From Microlunatus capsulatus (GTDB lineage Bacteria > Actinomycetota > Actinomycetes > Propionibacteriales > Propionibacteriaceae): a stretch of DNA of 64,000 nt. Below, in pieces: positions 61,805 through 64,000 of this stretch. The stretch covers positions 3,038,001 through 3,102,000 of the forward strand of contig NZ_JAGIOB010000001.1 of the NCBI RefSeq assembly GCF_017876495.1. Direction: 5' to 3'. How positions within the stretch are numbered: position 1 is the first letter of the stretch; each line of letters opens with the position of its first letter. Under the pieces are notes generated by a model. The model did no database searches, was not told the origin of the DNA, and worked only from the letters and a program-made list of their open reading frames with translations. The position numbers were made by a program, and so were the translations under genes.

Positions 61805-62549
61805 GATCAGCCATCGTGGCAGCCGCTGCACGTGCTCGCATATGCAATCGTTCCCCTCGCCCGATTCCCTTCGGGAAAATGCCTCTCGATCACCCGAAGC
61901 TCGCATCCTGGTTGCCACGATCCTTGTCCGGACGTCCACCACGGGGCGTCCGGGCGGTGGAGGCACCGACCCGTCTGCGGCGCTGCGGCTGCGGCACCCG
62001 CAGCCCTCGTCGGACCACAGCCGCTGGATCTTCTTGTGGTTACCCGCCAGACCTTCCGCGGGCGTGGCGAACGCAGCGGAACCACACCGCATGCTTCCGG
62101 GCATAGTCGCGGAGCCTCGGCGTAGGGCAGCATTCGGACCGGCCGCTGTCGTGGCGGTGGCTTGGTGGCGTTGCGTCCTCTCTGGTGCTGCCCGGTCACC
62201 CAGGCGAACCGTTCACCGAAGCCCATCACGTCGATGAGGTGGTGCACGGCTGCCCGTCGCCGGCGGATTGAGAGTTTCCCGAGACGATCTCCTCCAGCGC
62301 CGCCTTCCTCCAGCTCGACGTCAGCGAGCACCCGCTCAAGGTTCAGTTGTCAGGCTCGAGCTCTTTCAGCTACTTGCCGTCGTCGGCCTCCAACCCGCCG
62401 AACTAGTTCCGCCACCGGTAGTGCGTCTGCTTCGACACCTGCAGTTGGCGACAAACATCAGCGACTTCCTTGCCTTCACCGAGAGGCGGGTGCTTAAGTG
62501 AACTTACGGATCGCCTGCTCCGGTGTCTATCTCTTCCTCGTCGGTCATG
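61805..62549 (-). pseudogene. Decayed IS3-family transposase (orfA-orfB relic)
   Basis: Fragments in different frames on the minus strand match the usual OrfA/OrfB order: TPEQAIRKFT, then EVADVCRQLQVSKQTHYRWRN, LADVELEE, RRRAAVHHLIDVMGFGERFA, VTGQHQR and NHKKIQRLWSDEG. Stop codons and frameshifts interrupt every part, and the catalytic DDE core is not recognisable. No terminal inverted repeats were identified. Confidence 0.75.
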
Positions 62550-63309
62550 GCGGGTCGACTCTTCCTGCCCAGAGGCTGGGCAGCAAGGCTCCCACTCGAC
62601 CTGGATCAACCAGCAGGGGTCAGGCCCGAGGCACGGTCGCCAGCCTTTCGGCATCCCGTCGCCCTAGCGGCTCTCCACCCAGGTCGGGTCGACTTTCTGA
62701 TCAAGCGGGGCCAGGTAGCGCCGGCCTGCTTGATGTTCCAGCTCTTGTTGGCGTCGAAAGCGGCAACGGGCAATCGACGCCAGGGCGGCGCACCACCGCC
62801 AGCCGCGCGGGTCGTCGTCGAGGTTGCGGCCGCCTTTGAGGTTGGCACTGGGTGAAGCCGGCTTCCGCGGACGAGGTGTACGGGGTCCGAAGCTGGTCGT
62901 CCTCACGGCCGGCTCTTGAACCTTGAGGCGTAACCCGGGACGCCGCGATCACGGCTACGGGCAGCCGGCATAGGGGCTTCTCCGCCGCTTGGCCTCGATG
63001 TGCCAAGAAGCGAGCTCAATCCTTCCGATGGCCCTGTGTGGACGAACCGGCGTGGCCTGGCCTAGACGAGCGGCGAGTGCCAGTCGGCGATGGGCGGCCC
63101 ATCGTGGCGGCGTGGTCGTCCGCTCACGGCTGGGTCCCCGGATCGAACCTTCGGTGCGGGTGATCGCTGGAGGACTCCGAGCGCCTCACGGAAATGAGGT
63201 CACACTGTCCACAGGTTCTAGACGTCGCTGGCTGAAAGTCCGGCCGGAGGGAAAACTGCGACGGTCGAGCTCGATCGGGTCGGATAACTAGGCGAGTTGG
63301 AGGTTCGCG
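62550..63309. other. Gap before the excisionase gene: no convincing gene
   Basis: High-GC sequence with overlapping frames on both strands but no start signals or recognisable motifs; likely decayed coding sequence next to the IS relic. Confidence 0.4.
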
Positions 63310-63495
63310 ATGGAGAAGCTCTTGTTAACCACGCAGGAAGCGGCGGAGTCGCTGGGGGTGAGCCGGTCCCAGCTGTACGAGCTGATGCGCCGGCATGAGG
63401 TGGTAAGCATTCTGATCGGCCGGTCTCGCCGGATACCGGCGGCCGCCCTGCGCGAGTACGTGCAGCGACTCGCCGAGGACGCCTGGGTGGCATGA
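63310..63495 (+). CDS. Excisionase/AlpA-type HTH DNA-binding protein
   Basis: A 61-residue protein with the pattern LLTTQEAAESLGVSRSQLYE, then LIGRSRRIPAAALREYVQRL: a MerR-like helix-turn-helix of the excisionase (Xis) family. GGAGG lies 6 nt before the ATG. The stop overlaps the integrase start by 4 nt. Xis proteins bend DNA at attachment sites and tip the integrase toward excision. Confidence 0.88.
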   Translation: MEKLLLTTQEAAESLGVSRSQLYELMRRHEVVSILIGRSRRIPAAALREYVQRLAEDAWVA

Positions 63496-64000
63496 GTCGC
63501 CGGTCGAACGGCGAGGGCTCGGTCTATCGGCGCGCAGACGGACGCTGGACCGGTGCTCACTACGTGCTGCGTCCCGACGGCGGGCGGGTGCGGCGGGCGG
63601 TGTACGCGAGGACGCAGCGAGAGGCCGTGGCGAAACTCGCCCAGCTGGTGGCGAAGACGGCGGCGGGCGTGCCCCTGGCTGTGGAGGCGTGGACGGTGGA
63701 GTCCTATGCCTCGCACTGGATGGGTCATGTGGTGGCGCCCCGGCTGCGGCCGGCGACCATCTCGTCCTACCGGGCGACTTTGCGCTTGCACATCGTGCCG
63801 GGACTGGGTCGGTACCCGCTGCGCCGGCTGACGCCGACGCATGTCCGGGCGCTGCTGGCGGCAAAGCAGGAGGCTGGCCTGTCGGTGCGGTCAGTGCAGA
63901 TCATCCACTCGACCTTGCGGGCCATGTTGGCGGAGGCGATGCGTGACGAGCTGGTGGAGCGGAACGTCGCTGCGCTGGTGCGAGCGCCTAGGGCGGAGCA
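63492..64000 (+). CDS. Tyrosine site-specific integrase, N-terminal part
   Basis: About 169 residues are visible before the right edge. The start SRRSNGEGSVYRRADGRWTG is the usual N-terminal arm-binding domain of actinobacterial integrases; the core-binding domain follows (WMGHVVAPRLRPATISSYRA, LTPTHVRALLAAKQ, LRAMLAEAMRDELVERNVA). The catalytic domain lies outside the window. ATG overlaps the xis stop. It reads toward the right end of the element, where the intact tRNA-Thr target is expected. Confidence 0.93.
   Translation, partial: MSRRSNGEGSVYRRADGRWTGAHYVLRPDGGRVRRAVYARTQREAVAKLAQLVAKTAAGVPLAVEAWTVESYASHWMGHVVAPRLRPATISSYRATLRLHIVPGLGRYPLRRLTPTHVRALLAAKQEAGLSVRSVQIIHSTLRAMLAEAMRDELVERNVAALVRAPRAE

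Larger units (their letters stand above)
51550..64000. mobile_element. Integrated element in a tRNA-Thr gene (right end outside window)
   Basis: The left border is a tRNA-Thr 3' fragment (51550-51594). The right part carries excisionase and tyrosine integrase genes, a relaxase and a decayed transposase. Base composition drops and varies, and gene density falls sharply at 51.5 kb. The intact tRNA should lie to the right of the integrase. With a truncated relaxase and no visible type IV secretion genes in this part, it is either a decayed integrative element or its transfer genes lie further right. Confidence 0.8.

Overview
The window is a piece of a high-GC actinobacterial (Actinomycetota) chromosome. 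Support comes from the extreme G/C preference at third codon positions, frequent GTG starts, 4-nt ATGA/GTGA gene overlaps, TANNNT -10 boxes 6-7 nt upstream of start codons (leaderless genes), a DtxR/IdeR-type iron box, an actinobacterial SOS box, and families typical of the phylum (MmyB-like regulator, DUF4032, Rv2578c-type radical SAM, excalibur). The genus cannot be fixed from sequence alone; a pigmented soil actinobacterium of the Propionibacteriales or Geodermatophilales type would fit.

Positions 1 to about 51.5 kb are ordinary chromosome. (a) 1-7.7 kb: a truncated M20-type peptidase divergent from a five-gene dipeptide/oligopeptide ABC importer operon that ends in an LD-carboxypeptidase and a MurR-like SIS protein. 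A related block at 21.8-25.3 kb carries an MFS symporter, anmK and murQ. Together they look like uptake and recycling of cell-wall peptides and MurNAc. (b) 7.7-21.7 kb: glyA, an MmyB-like regulator with a divergent SDR, rlmB-cysS, MarR and TetR regulators, an acyl-CoA dehydrogenase/SDR/P-loop operon, a DUF4032 kinase-like protein, a putative glycosylase, a GNAT and a NUDIX-NYN fusion. (c) 25.4-33.7 kb: an orphan sugar-ABC ATPase, TetR divergent from a DHA2 exporter that has three carboxypeptidase-regulatory-like domains at its C-terminus and is coupled to a YceI protein carrying the same domain, then DedA, transglutaminase and sdaA. (d) 33.8-41.5 kb: a VWA surface protein and a c-di-GMP/exopolysaccharide module: PilZ-containing cellulose-synthase-like GT2, a membrane GGDEF protein with a degenerate EAL domain, and a separate intact EAL protein. 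(e) 41.6-46.7 kb: SOS-controlled radical SAM protein, a TetR/SDR pair with clear operators, an excalibur protein, an iron-siderophore binding lipoprotein under an iron box, and an orphan PIN protein. (f) 46.7-51.4 kb: carotenoid genes: UbiA-type lycopene elongase, CruF-like hydratase and CrtI/CrtD-like desaturase, the trio known from haloarchaeal bacterioruberin synthesis, next to a CrtU-like oxidoreductase.

From 51,550 to beyond the right edge lies an integrated element. Its left junction is the 3' 45 nt of a tRNA-Thr(TGT) gene starting at the anticodon loop. Its right end carries an excisionase/tyrosine-integrase pair running toward the position where the intact tRNA should be. The island has lower and patchier GC and long non-coding gaps. 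It contains small hypothetical genes, a 36-residue six-cysteine ORF, a TrwC/MobF relaxase cut off just after its Walker A motif, a decayed IS3-type transposase, and a compact three-gene operon built around an ImmA/IrrE-type HELGH metallopeptidase. That operon is the best candidate for an undescribed system.

Dispersed 20-25 bp elements with the core GAGCCTGTCGAAG occur between genes and also inside one gene, where they encode the linker of a fused ABC ATPase. Several gene ends carry long perfect inverted repeats without a T tract.
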